64,000 nt of DNA from Microbaculum sp051390635 (GCF_051390635.1 NZ_JBPODT010000003.1:62001-126000), one strand, 5' to 3'; positions 35,219 through 43,790 are shown, numbered from the stretch's first letter. Notes: generated from the sequence alone by a model not told the origin. Translations and numbers: made by a program.

Positions 35219-37774
35219 ATGAGGATCGCCGTCGCCCTTGGATTCGCGTTGCTCGCGGGCGCCGCGCCTGCGCTGGCCGCGCCGGCGGTCACCACCGCCA
35301 ACGTCAATTTCCGCTCCGGCCCGGGTACCGGCTACGCCAGCATGGGAACCTTGCCGCAAGGCAGCCAGGTCGACATGGGCGAATGCAGCGACTCGGGCTC
35401 GTGGTGCGCGGTCACGGTCGACGGTCGGTCCGGCTTCGTAAGCGGCCAGTACCTGGAGGAAACCGAGGATCCGCAGGCCTGGCCGCGGGCCTACACCACC
35501 GACAGCGGCGCAACCGTCGTTCTGCACCAGCCGCAGGTCACCGAGTGGGACAATTTCACCGACGTCAGCGGGTTGATCGCCGCCGAATACAAGCCGACAC
35601 AGGACGCGAGCCCGGTGTTCGGCGTCATCGGCATCACCGGCAAGACGCAGGCCGACCACGAGGCCGGCGAGGTGGTGATCGACGATATCAAGATCACCGA
35701 GCTCAATTTCTCGGTGCTCAGCCGCGAGCAGCTTTCGGACATGGCGCTCGAGGTCGGCAAGCTGATGCCCACCGAACCGATCACCATGTCGCTGCAGCGG
35801 CTGACCGCCAGCCTGGCGGCGTACGAGCAGCTTGGCGACGTCGAGGGGCTCAAGTCGGATCCGCCGCCGATCTACGTCTCCGAGACGCCGGCGATCCTGG
35901 TCCAGACCGAGGGTGAAGCCGTCGCCGCGCCGATCGAGGCGGTCGAAGGGCTGTCCTTCGTGGTCAACACCAACTGGGACCTGTTCAAGGTCGACCCGGA
36001 CGGCGCCTACTACGTGCGTGACGAAAAGTCCTGGCTGAGCGCCAAGACGCTGACCGACGACTGGCAGCCGGTGGCGAGCCTGCCGGAGGTCTTCACCAAG
36101 CTCCCCGACGACGACAACTGGAAGGACGCCCGCGAGGCGATGCCGCCGGCCGCCTACGAGGCCGGCAAGGCGCCCAGGGTCATCTATACCGACACGCCCG
36201 CCGAACTGATCGTGTTCGAGGGAGCGCCCGAGCTCGAGGCGGTGCCCGGCACGAGCCTCGAATGGGCCTCGAACACCGAGACCGACGCCTTCTTCCTGAC
36301 GACGACGAAGACCTGGTACGTGCTGTTTTCGGGCCGCTGGTTCTCCTCGCAGTCGCTCCAAGGTCCGTGGGCCTTCGCCACGACCAGCCTGCCGGACGAT
36401 TTCCGCAAGCTCCCCGACGATCAGCCCTACTACACGGTGCGGGCGTCGGTGCCGGGAACCTCGGAGAGCGACGAGGCGCGTCTCAAGGCGATGATCCCGC
36501 AGATGGCGCGCGTCGAGACCGACGGGTCGGTCACCGCCCAGGTGGAGTACACAGGCGACCCGGATTTCCAGCCGATCGAGGGGACCGAGCTCGCCTATGC
36601 CGCGAACACGCAGGATCAGGTGATCCGCGTCGGCGACAAGTACTATGTGCTGAAGGACGGCGTCTGGTTCGTCGGCGACAGCCCGACCGGCCCCTTCGCG
36701 GTCGCCACGGCGGTGCCCGATGCGATCTACGAGATCCCGCCGTCATCGCCGGTCTATAACGCCACCTACGTGCGCGTCTACGATACCTCGCCCGGCGCTG
36801 TCTGGTTCGGCTATACGATGGGGTATCTCGGCGCCTATCTGGCCTGGGACAACTTGGTCTACGGCACCGGCTGGTACTATCGGCCCTATTGGGGCTGGTA
36901 CGGCCCGCGGCGCTATCCGATCTACTATCCCCGCCCGTTCACCTACGGCTGCGCCTGCTACTACAATCCGGTCAGGGGCATCTACGGCCGCTACGGCTAC
37001 GCCTACGGTCCCTACCGCGGTCTGGGGCGGGTCGCCTACTACAATCCGAACACCAACCGGTACGTGCGGGCGGGCTGGTCTTCCGGTCCGGTCGGCAGCC
37101 GCGGTTTCGTCGCCGCCTACAATCCCGCCACGGGGCGTGGCGGCTTCGCCGCCGGCGGTCGCAATGTTTACCGCTCGTGGAATGCCGCCGGCGTCACCGG
37201 CGGAACGGCGTGGGTGCGGTCGCACGGCGGCGCGGCGGTAGCCGCCAACGCCAATCGGTGGCGCACGCCGATGGGAACGGCCGGCTTCAATGCCGGCCGG
37301 CGTCCGGGCGACAACGTCTTCGCCGGCCGTAACGGCCAGGTTTACCGACACCAGAACGGCCAGTGGCAGCAGCGCACCGGCAACAACTGGGGAGCCGTCA
37401 GGAATCCGCCGATGCAGGGCATGTCGAAATCCGCACCGCGCATGCCGAAGTCCCCGCCGGCGGGCATTCGCGCGCCGGCGAAGGCGAAGCCGGCCGCACG
37501 CCCGAACATGCCGCAGAAGCCGAGCTTCCAGCCGAAGGCCAAGGCGCCTTCGCATCCGGCCGTTCGCGTTCCGCAGAACCGCAATGTGCCCTCGCATCTG
37601 CGCTCCGACCAGTTCGGCCGGCAGTACGGCAACAAGGCGGTGCATCAGCAGCGCATGCAGGCGCGCCCGCCGGCCCAGTTCCGTGCTCCCTCCGCTCCTC
37701 GTGGCGGCGTCAGCAGGGGCGGCGGCGGCATGCCGCGTGGCCAATTCGGCGGCGGTGGTGGTCGCCGGCGATAG
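35219..37774 (+). CDS. Large secreted protein: SH3b domain, Trp-rich repeats, Tyr/Gly-rich and basic tail
   Basis: An 851-residue exported protein. The ATG at 35219 has GAGGAGG upstream. A signal peptide ends at APALAAPA (about residue 21). A bacterial SH3 domain follows (NVNFRSGPGTGYASMGTLP, about 26-44). Between about residues 230 and 510 there are at least three repeats centred on a VVNTNWDLF / WASNTETDAFF / YAANTQDQVIR strand, each with a Trp-rich KSWLSA, KTWYVLFSGRWF or DGVWFVG motif. A segment with many Tyr, Trp and Gly residues follows (about 550-640). The last 130 residues are Pro-, Lys- and Arg-rich and end GGGGGRRR. Similar proteins are named only as uncharacterised or carbohydrate-binding-like. 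Likely envelope-associated; function unknown. Confidence 0.85.
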   Translation: MRIAVALGFALLAGAAPALAAPAVTTANVNFRSGPGTGYASMGTLPQGSQVDMGECSDSGSWCAVTVDGRSGFVSGQYLEETEDPQAWPRAYTTDSGATVVLHQPQVTEWDNFTDVSGLIAAEYKPTQDASPVFGVIGITGKTQADHEAGEVVIDDIKITELNFSVLSREQLSDMALEVGKLMPTEPITMSLQRLTASLAAYEQLGDVEGLKSDPPPIYVSETPAILVQTEGEAVAAPIEAVEGLSFVVNTNWDLFKVDPDGAYYVRDEKSWLSAKTLTDDWQPVASLPEVFTKLPDDDNWKDAREAMPPAAYEAGKAPRVIYTDTPAELIVFEGAPELEAVPGTSLEWASNTETDAFFLTTTKTWYVLFSGRWFSSQSLQGPWAFATTSLPDDFRKLPDDQPYYTVRASVPGTSESDEARLKAMIPQMARVETDGSVTAQVEYTGDPDFQPIEGTELAYAANTQDQVIRVGDKYYVLKDGVWFVGDSPTGPFAVATAVPDAIYEIPPSSPVYNATYVRVYDTSPGAVWFGYTMGYLGAYLAWDNLVYGTGWYYRPYWGWYGPRRYPIYYPRPFTYGCACYYNPVRGIYGRYGYAYGPYRGLGRVAYYNPNTNRYVRAGWSSGPVGSRGFVAAYNPATGRGGFAAGGRNVYRSWNAAGVTGGTAWVRSHGGAAVAANANRWRTPMGTAGFNAGRRPGDNVFAGRNGQVYRHQNGQWQQRTGNNWGAVRNPPMQGMSKSAPRMPKSPPAGIRAPAKAKPAARPNMPQKPSFQPKAKAPSHPAVRVPQNRNVPSHLRSDQFGRQYGNKAVHQQRMQARPPAQFRAPSAPRGGVSRGGGGMPRGQFGGGGGRRR

Positions 37775-37783
37775 AAAACGCGA

Positions 37784-37809
37784 AACGGCCGCGCCGGGGC
37801 ACGGCCGTT
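37784..37809 (+). terminator. Hairpin between convergent genes, likely terminator
   Basis: AACGGCCG and CGGCCGTT form a perfect 8-bp stem around a 10-base loop, followed by a pyrimidine-rich run (CCGTCTGTCTCTCGTT). It starts 10 bases after the stop of the secreted protein gene. Confidence 0.55.
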
Positions 37810-37894
37810 CCGTCTGTCTCTCGTTCCGCCGGCCCGGACCGCTTGCTTACAGGCGGGCCTGCTCACAGGCGGCGGGTCTTCGCGGTCTGAATCG

Positions 37895-38713
37895 TCAGGC
37901 GGCGGATTTCTGCTCGATGGTCCGGTGCGGATAGGGGATCGAGATGCCGGCCTTGTCGAAGGCCTCCTTGACGGCCTTGATCGTCGCGAATTTCGCTTCC
38001 CACAGATCGCTTGCTTTGCACCAGGCGCGAAGCTGCAGGTCGACCGAGGAGTCACCCAGATTGACGACGCGCACCCACGGCGCGGCGGGGTCGTCGACGA
38101 AGCGCTCGTCCGCCTTGACCACGCCGAGGATGACGTCGATCGCCTTGTCGATGTCGTCGGTATAGTCGATGCCGAAGGTGATGTCGCAGCGCCGCTTCGG
38201 GTTGACCGAATAGTTGGTGATCGGCTTGCCCCAGGCCTCGCCGTTGGGCACGAAGATCTTGACGCCGTCGACGGTGGTCAGCTCGGTCAGGAACAGGTTG
38301 AGGTCGGTGATCGTGCCGCTGTTGCCGCCGACCTCGACGAAATCGTCGATCTTGTAGGGCCGGAAGAACACAAGCATGACGCCGGCGGCCAGATGCGACA
38401 GCGTGCCCTGCATGGCGAGGCCGACGGCGAGCGTCGCCGCGCCGAGGACCGCGACGAGGCTCGTCACCTGGAAGCCGAAGGTCTGCAGCACCGCGATGCC
38501 GACGGCGGCCAGCAGCACGTATCGGACGATCGACGAAAAGAACACGCCGAGCGTGCGATCGACGCGTTTCGAGGCGGCGAGCCGGCGGCGCACGGCCCCC
38601 GATATCCATCCCGCCGCGATCCAGCCCACGATCAGGAAGACGATCGCCTTGGCGATGTTCAGCCCCATCATGACGACCGGTTCGAGGCTGGTTGGAATGT
38701 CTGGAAGGTCCAT
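37895..38713 (-). CDS. MscS family small-conductance mechanosensitive channel
   Basis: Membrane-tension gated channel that releases solutes on osmotic downshock. The 272-residue protein has three membrane segments. The pore helix TM3 has GAATLAVGLAMQGTLSHLAAG at about residues 102-122, and the beta domain has PYKIDDFVEVGG and VFVPNG-like KIFVPNGEAWGKPITNYS. Length fits E. coli MscS (286). The ATG at 38713 is preceded by AAGGAG 7 bases upstream. No regulatory domain is attached. Confidence 0.94.
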   Translation of the reverse strand: MDLPDIPTSLEPVVMMGLNIAKAIVFLIVGWIAAGWISGAVRRRLAASKRVDRTLGVFFSSIVRYVLLAAVGIAVLQTFGFQVTSLVAVLGAATLAVGLAMQGTLSHLAAGVMLVFFRPYKIDDFVEVGGNSGTITDLNLFLTELTTVDGVKIFVPNGEAWGKPITNYSVNPKRRCDITFGIDYTDDIDKAIDVILGVVKADERFVDDPAAPWVRVVNLGDSSVDLQLRAWCKASDLWEAKFATIKAVKEAFDKAGISIPYPHRTIEQKSAA

Positions 38714-38801
38714 GTCCGTCTCCTTGTTCGACGATTTTCGGGCGGGCCTGCGATTCAGGGCGGGCCAGCAGTCGAAACCGGACACGGTTCCGATTGTCCG
38801 G

Positions 38802-40763
38802 CTAATCTCCCTTCAATAATGCCTCAAGAACCGCGATTCGGTCTGCATCCGCCGGTCTTTTGTCCCAGCGGATGCGGCCGACCCGTGGAAACCGCATCGC
38901 AAGCCCCGATTTGTGCCGGGTGGAGCGGGCGAGCCCCTCGAAGGCGATTTCCAGCACCAGGCCCTCGTCCGGCTCGTGCGTCACCTCGCGCACCGGCCCG
39001 AACCGGTTGATCGTGTTCTGCCTGACGAACCGGTCGAGGTCCCGCAGTTCCTCGTCGGTGAAGCCGAAATAGGCCTTGCCGACGGGCACCAGTTCCTCGC
39101 CGCCGGCGATTTCGCGCCAGACGCCGAACGTGTAGTCGGAATAGAACGACGAGCGCCTGCCGTGGCCGCGCTGGGCGTACATCAGCACCGCGTCGACGTT
39201 GAACGGATCGCGCTTCCACTTCCACCAGTGCCCCTTCGGGCGGCCGGCGAGGTAGGGGCTGTCGCGGCGCTTGATCATCACCCCCTCGACCGCGTCGGCA
39301 TCCGCCCCGGCGCCATGCCCGGCGGGATCGGCGCGGGCGGCGCCGAGCGCGTCCCAGCCGGCGAAGGCGACGAGCGGCGAGAGCGAGATCCGATCCGTTT
39401 CGAGGCGACCAAGAAGCACTTCGAGGCGCGCGCGCCGGTCGGCGAAGGCGAGGGGGCGCAGGTCCTCGTCGCCGTCCACGAGCAGGTCGTAGGCGATCAG
39501 GTGGGCGGGGAACGCCGCCATCATCTTCGCCGTCACCGTCTTGCGGTTGAGGCGTTGCTGGAGGGTGTTGAACGACTGTACGCGCCCGTCCCTGACGATG
39601 ACCAGTTCGCCGTCGATCGCGCCCGGGAAATCGAGGGCTTCGAGCAGGTCCGGAAAGGCCTGCGAGATGTCGTCGCCGGTCCGGCTGAACAGCCGGCGAG
39701 CCGGCCGGCCGTCCTCCTCGGTCGCCGATGCCGCCTGCACGCGGATGCCGTCCCACTTCCATTCCGCCGCGAAGGCGGCCGGGTCCAGCGCGTCGAAGTC
39801 GCCGTCTTCGACCGCGTGGCTGAGCATGGGTGGGCGGAACGGCGCCGGGTTGCGGATCGCCGGCCTGTCGGCCACCCCCTCGGCCCAGGCGAACAGCGCC
39901 TCGTAAGGGGGCTCCAGCCCGTGCCAGATTTCCTCTATATCGCGGGGGGCCAGCGTCCCCATCGCCGCGACCGCGGTCTTGGCGAGCCGGGCCGAAACGC
40001 CGACGCGAAGCCCCCCGGTGATGAGTTTCAGGAGCGCCCAGCGGCCGGTCTCGTCGAGCCGGTCGAGGAACGAGGCGAGGAGGCCGGGCAGCGCCGCCTT
40101 GCCGGCCGCATCGAGCGCTTCAACGATATCGGGGAGGGGGAGCGCCTGTCCGTTGTCCTGGGTGAGCCGGCCGCCGTCGCCCGCTTCCGCAGACGCGGCA
40201 ATATGGTCTTCTCCGGCCGTCTTCGAAGGCAACCCCACTCCCCATCCCTCCCCCACAAGGGGGGAGGGGGCTGATTGGTCGCTGGTCCCGGCGGAAACTG
40301 AACGGCCATCCCGCGTATCAGCGGTTGCATCCGGTTGTATTTTGGCTCCATCGCCGCCGCTTGCTTCTCCCTCCCCCCCTGTGGGGGAGGGTTGGAGAGA
40401 GGGGGGCGAATTGCGTTCCGTTGCGAGCGACGATCGCCTGAGGCCCGGAGATGAGGGCGGGCGAGGCTCATTGCCCGAGGCAACCGTCTTGCTCGACGGC
40501 CACATCAGCGCGACCGTCTCCGACAGGTCGCCGACATAGTCGTAAGCCATGCGGAACAGCACCGGGTCGGCCCGCTCCTCGATCAGCGCGCGGATGACGC
40601 CGGGCTTGGCGTGGCGGAAATCGAGGTCACCGGTCAGCGCGGCGAGCGCCAGCCCGCGCGCCGGGTCAGGGGTGTCGCGAAAGTAGTCGGCGATCAGCGC
40701 GACCTTGGCGTTGCGCCTCGGTTCGTAGGCGAGCCGGTCGAGGAGCGCCGCGAACCGGTTCAT
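38802..40763 (-). CDS. ATP-dependent DNA ligase (cisplatin-damage-response type) with in-frame repeat insertion
   Basis: Seals DNA nicks using ATP. Domains: an N-terminal DNA-binding helical domain (about residues 1-90 and 205-300); the adenylation domain with motif I EWKWDGIR (Lys336), RTGDDIS and AIDGELVI; and an OB-fold to the end. The protein has 653 residues, roughly 100 more than usual for this type. The excess is a low-complexity segment at about residues 95-205 encoded by the palindromic repeat pair at 40233-40406, which keeps the frame. The ATG overlaps the stop of the NTF2-like gene by four bases. Its usual partner, the ligase-associated exonuclease, is at 41921-42928. Confidence 0.93.
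   Translation of the reverse strand: MNRFAALLDRLAYEPRRNAKVALIADYFRDTPDPARGLALAALTGDLDFRHAKPGVIRALIEERADPVLFRMAYDYVGDLSETVALMWPSSKTVASGNEPRPPSSPGLRRSSLATERNSPPSLQPSPTGGEGEASGGDGAKIQPDATADTRDGRSVSAGTSDQSAPSPLVGEGWGVGLPSKTAGEDHIAASAEAGDGGRLTQDNGQALPLPDIVEALDAAGKAALPGLLASFLDRLDETGRWALLKLITGGLRVGVSARLAKTAVAAMGTLAPRDIEEIWHGLEPPYEALFAWAEGVADRPAIRNPAPFRPPMLSHAVEDGDFDALDPAAFAAEWKWDGIRVQAASATEEDGRPARRLFSRTGDDISQAFPDLLEALDFPGAIDGELVIVRDGRVQSFNTLQQRLNRKTVTAKMMAAFPAHLIAYDLLVDGDEDLRPLAFADRRARLEVLLGRLETDRISLSPLVAFAGWDALGAARADPAGHGAGADADAVEGVMIKRRDSPYLAGRPKGHWWKWKRDPFNVDAVLMYAQRGHGRRSSFYSDYTFGVWREIAGGEELVPVGKAYFGFTDEELRDLDRFVRQNTINRFGPVREVTHEPDEGLVLEIAFEGLARSTRHKSGLAMRFPRVGRIRWDKRPADADRIAVLEALLKGD
40233..40406. 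repeat. Paired palindromic repeat (BIME-like), copy 2, inside the ligase gene
   Basis: Unit A at 40233-40270 has CCCTCCCCC, loop ACAA, GGGGGGAGGG. Unit B at about 40369-40406 is the near reverse complement. The span is 174 bases (58 codons). Read in the ligase frame the units give PPSLQPSPTGGEG (residues 120-132) and APSPLVGEGWGVG (165-177). No stop codon is created. It is the same family as the copy at 20873-21036. Confidence 0.88.
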
Positions 40764-41155
40764 GTATCCTCGTTGAACACCGTGGTGACCGCGAAGCCGT
40801 CCGGTCCCTCCATCAGGGCGTAGTGGCAGATGAATTCGAGCGCCGCCTCGCCGTCCTCGCGCTCCTGGCGCCAGGCCAGCGTGACGAACGCGGCCGATCC
40901 GGTCAGGATCTTCTCCTGCACCTCGAAGGTCGAATGGACGATCTCCTCGCGCTCGTAGACGTCGAGCAGCGCCTCGACGTTCTCCAGCAACTCCTCGCGA
41001 TCGGCGAAGACGTTGCCCTTGCCGAACTGCCAGATCGTGCACGGATAGGCGAAGCAGTCGGCGATCGCCTCGGCGTCGAAATCGTCGAATCCGCTTGCAT
41101 AGGCCTCGAACAGGCCGGTGATCTGGTCCTCTTCCTGGCGCGTCATCGCTTCCAT
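40760..41155 (-). CDS. NTF2-like (SnoaL-type) protein coupled to the DNA ligase
   Basis: Cytoplasmic 131-residue protein with the alpha+beta pattern of the nuclear transport factor 2 superfamily. An N-terminal helix contains LFEAYASGFDDFDAEAIADCF, followed by FVTLAWRQEREDGEAALEFI and a strand YALMEGPDGFAVTTVF. No catalytic residue pattern is clear; members bind small molecules or act as accessory domains. Its stop overlaps the ligase ATG (ATGA), so the two are translated together. ATG at 41155 or 41146 could be the start. Confidence 0.78.
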   Translation of the reverse strand: MEAMTRQEEDQITGLFEAYASGFDDFDAEAIADCFAYPCTIWQFGKGNVFADREELLENVEALLDVYEREEIVHSTFEVQEKILTGSAAFVTLAWRQEREDGEAALEFICHYALMEGPDGFAVTTVFNEDT

Positions 41156-41240
41156 GGTGGTATCGTCCCCAAAGTTCGTATTAGCGGGCATTCGCGATAC
41201 AGATATGCTGGGCAGGCGCAAACCGGAAGGCAAGCCGAAG

Positions 41241-41948
41241 ATGAGTGACACGCCGGAAAGACCGACCGCGCCGCGCGGATGGGTGCCCTCGGACACCGGC
41301 GGGCGGGGCGGCAAGCTCCATGCGCCCGCCGTCGAGCGCAACACGGCGCCGATCCTCGCGGTGCTGACCGAGGTGATCGCCGGGACCGATCCCGCGCCCC
41401 GGCGCGCGCTGGAACTCGCCAGCGGCTCCGGTGAGCATGCCATCGCGATCACGCAGGCCTTTCCCGACCTCGCCTGGCAGCCGAGCGATCGCGACCCGGC
41501 GGGTCTGGCCTCGATCGCCGCCTGGCGCGCGGAGGCGGGCCACGACAACCTGCTTGCGCCCGTCCCGATCGACCTCGACGATCCGGACTGGTTTCGCAGC
41601 GTCGACGGGCCCTTCGACCTGATCTTCGCCAGCAACGTGCTGCACATCTCTCCCTGGCGCGTGACGCTTAGCCTGCTCGCCGGCGCCGGGCATATGCTGG
41701 CCGATCATGGCGCGCTGGTGGTCTACGGCTGCTTCAGCCGGTCCGGCGATTTCGTGTCCGATTCCAACCGCGAGTTCGACCGGGCGATCCGCGAGCGCGA
41801 TCCCGAATGGGGCGTGCGCGATACCGACGACGTCGCCGAGGTGGCCGCGCGAAACGGCCTGACGATCGCGCGAATCGTGCCGATGCCGGCCAACAACACC
41901 ATCCTGGTCCTGCGCCGGGATCATTCGGGTTCGCCGTCCTCTTCGTAG
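41241..41948 (+). CDS. DUF938 family SAM-dependent methyltransferase
   Basis: A 235-residue protein with a class I methyltransferase fold. Motif I is ALELASGSGEHAIAITQAFP (about residues 52-71), the post-motif acidic position is in WQPSDRDP, and FDLIFASNVLHISPW is the motif IV region, typical of DUF938. Substrate unknown. The ATG at 41241 gives MSDTPERPTAPRGW. The last 28 bases overlap the convergent exonuclease gene end. It is the only plus-strand gene in the repair block. Confidence 0.88.
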   Translation: MSDTPERPTAPRGWVPSDTGGRGGKLHAPAVERNTAPILAVLTEVIAGTDPAPRRALELASGSGEHAIAITQAFPDLAWQPSDRDPAGLASIAAWRAEAGHDNLLAPVPIDLDDPDWFRSVDGPFDLIFASNVLHISPWRVTLSLLAGAGHMLADHGALVVYGCFSRSGDFVSDSNREFDRAIRERDPEWGVRDTDDVAEVAARNGLTIARIVPMPANNTILVLRRDHSGSPSSS

Positions 41949-42928
41949 CCGACGAGGCGCAGCGGCCTGGCGCGGATGCCCCGCGTGCCCGCCCAATGCA
42001 CCAGCGCGTCCTCCTGGCCGTGGGTGACCCACAGCTCGGCGCAGCCGGTCTCGATCACGGTCGCGCAAAGGTCGTCCCAGTCGGCGTGGTCGGAGATGAC
42101 CAGCGGCAGCTCGACGCCGCGCTGGCGCGCGCGGGCCCGCACCCGCATCCAGCCCGAGGCGAAGGCGGTGACGGGATCGGCGAAGCGGCGCGACCACACG
42201 TCGGTCATCGCGCCGGGCGGGGCAACCACGATTTCGCCGGCGAGATCGTCCCCCGTCTCCCGGACGGGAAGCAGCGGCCCGAGCGCGACCCCCTCGGCTT
42301 CATACAGCGCGCACAGGGCCTCCAGCGCGCCGTGGATATAGACCGGCCGGTCGAATCCCGCTTCGCGGATCAGGGCGATCACCCGTTGCGCCTTGCCCAG
42401 GGCGTAGGCGCCGACGAGGTGGGTGCGTTCGGGGAACAGCCGGACGGAGGACAGCAGCTTGGCGATCTCGCCGCGCGAGCAGGGATGGCGGAACACGGGC
42501 AGGCCGAAGGTCGCCTCGGAGATCAGCACGTCGCAGGGCACGACCTCGAACGGCGCGCAGGTGGGATCGCTCTCGCGCTTGTAGTCGCCGGAGACGACGA
42601 TCCGCAGATTCTCCGCCTCGACCGCGATCTGCGCCGAGCCGAGCACATGGCCGGCGGGATGGAACGACACCGTCGTGTCGCCGATCCGGATCGTCTCGCC
42701 GAGGCCGGCGGCCTGCGTCGAGCCGGCGAAGCCCGCCCCGTAGCGCGCGCCCATCACGGCGAGCGTCTGCGCCGTCGCCAGCACCGAGCCGTGGCCGGAG
42801 CGGGCATGATCGGAATGGCCATGCGTGATCAGCGCGCGGTCGACCGATCGCACCGGGTCGATGAAGAAATCGCCGGGCGGGCAATAGAGCCCGCGCGGCG
42901 TGGGGGCGAGCAGGTCTTCGGGGCGCAT
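41921..42928 (-). CDS. Ligase-associated DNA exonuclease (metallo-beta-lactamase/beta-CASP fold)
   Basis: A 335-residue protein of the SNM1/CPSF-like metallo-beta-lactamase superfamily, family-known as a DNA end-processing nuclease working with the adjacent ATP-dependent ligase. Metal motif: THGHSDHARSGHG (about residues 34-46). Further ligands lie in HPAGHVLGSAQI and VVSGDYKRESDP, with SDHADWDDL near the C-terminus. No Shine-Dalgarno is evident at the ATG at 42928. In most relatives the ligase follows directly; here two other genes intervene. The related Lhr-type helicase and phosphoesterase genes are not in the window. Confidence 0.9.
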   Translation of the reverse strand: MRPEDLLAPTPRGLYCPPGDFFIDPVRSVDRALITHGHSDHARSGHGSVLATAQTLAVMGARYGAGFAGSTQAAGLGETIRIGDTTVSFHPAGHVLGSAQIAVEAENLRIVVSGDYKRESDPTCAPFEVVPCDVLISEATFGLPVFRHPCSRGEIAKLLSSVRLFPERTHLVGAYALGKAQRVIALIREAGFDRPVYIHGALEALCALYEAEGVALGPLLPVRETGDDLAGEIVVAPPGAMTDVWSRRFADPVTAFASGWMRVRARARQRGVELPLVISDHADWDDLCATVIETGCAELWVTHGQEDALVHWAGTRGIRARPLRLVGYEEDGEPE

Positions 42929-43007
42929 ACGGGGAAGATAGGAGGAAAGGCGCCGCAGGACGAGAGCGGCGCCTTTCCGCGAGGCGGTTGTGCCGAGCGC
43001 CCGGGCG

Positions 43008-43637
43008 TCAGGCGGCCACGGCCTGCTGGGCGACCGTGCGGGCCCGGGCGGTCGCGGCCGCAACCGCCTTCTCGGCGGCCTCCGGGCTGAAGATCGAGCC
43101 TTCCACACGGATGATCTCGACGTCGGTCAGCCCCATGAAGCCGAGCATGTGCTTGAGATAGGGGGCCTGGAAGTCGATCGCGTCGCCGGGGGCCGTCGAG
43201 TAGATGCCGCCGGTGGCGAGCACGACATAGACCTTCTTGCCGGTCACCAGGCCCTCCGGCCGGCCGTCCTCGGTGTAGCGGAACGTCTGGCCGGCGCGGG
43301 CCAGGTGATCGAGCCACGACTTCAGCGTCGAGGTGATGGTGAAGTTGATCATCGCGGAGGCGAGGACGACGACGTCCGCGGCCTTGAGTTCGGCCACCAG
43401 GTCGTCGGACAGCGCGGCGGCGGCCTTCTGCTCGGCCGTGCGCGCGTCCTCGGGGGCGAAGAAACCGCCGAGCAGGTCCGGGCCCAGGTGCGGCAGGGGA
43501 TCGGTGCCCAGGTCGCGGGTGACCACGCGGGCGCCGGGGTCGGTTGCCTTGAGGTCGTCGATCAGGGTCTGGGCGACCTTTGTCGACAGCGACTCCGCGC
43601 CGCGCGGGCTGGTGGTGACGAAAAGAACGTTGGTCAT
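43008..43637 (-). CDS. azoR: FMN-dependent NADH-azoreductase / quinone reductase
   Basis: Flavodoxin-fold enzyme that reduces quinones and azo compounds by two-electron transfer from NADH. The 209-residue protein has the FMN phosphate loop TTSPRGAESLSTKVAQ (residues 8-23), ASAMINFTITSTLKSWLDH (about 93-111) and ATGGIYS, all typical of AzoR. It is divergent from a TetR gene, with two similar palindromes between them, so probably repressed by that regulator and induced by an electrophile or quinone. Confidence 0.93.
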   Translation of the reverse strand: MTNVLFVTTSPRGAESLSTKVAQTLIDDLKATDPGARVVTRDLGTDPLPHLGPDLLGGFFAPEDARTAEQKAAAALSDDLVAELKAADVVVLASAMINFTITSTLKSWLDHLARAGQTFRYTEDGRPEGLVTGKKVYVVLATGGIYSTAPGDAIDFQAPYLKHMLGFMGLTDVEIIRVEGSIFSPEAAEKAVAAATARARTVAQQAVAA

Positions 43638-43686
43638 GGCTGTGGTTTCCGGTTGCTTGCTAGACAGGGGGCGTATTGCTATATGT

Positions 43687-43698
43687 TACCGATCGGTA
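43687..43698. promoter_or_regulatory. TetR-type operator 1
   Basis: TACCGATCGGTA, a perfect 12-base palindrome in the 153-base region between azoR and tetR. Same pattern as operator 2, with centres 25 bases apart. Confidence 0.65.
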
Positions 43699-43707
43699 TC
43701 GTCGTTA

Positions 43708-43736
43708 TAGGTACTGACCGGTAACACCCCTGTCAA
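43708..43736 (-). promoter_or_regulatory. Possible azoR promoter
   Basis: Minus-strand TTGACA (43731-43736), a 17-base spacer, then TACCTA followed by TAAC. The -35 is a perfect consensus; the -10 is weak. Operator 2 lies inside it and operator 1 just downstream, a layout that fits repression. Confidence 0.45.
43712..43723. promoter_or_regulatory. TetR-type operator 2
   Basis: TACTGACCGGTA, which matches operator 1 at ten of twelve positions. It overlaps the spacer of the TTGACA promoter proposed for azoR. Confidence 0.6.
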
Positions 43737-43790
43737 GATGTGGCCGACCACTGCTATGTCTGGGGAGTTGCCAGAAAGGCGGATTCGTTC

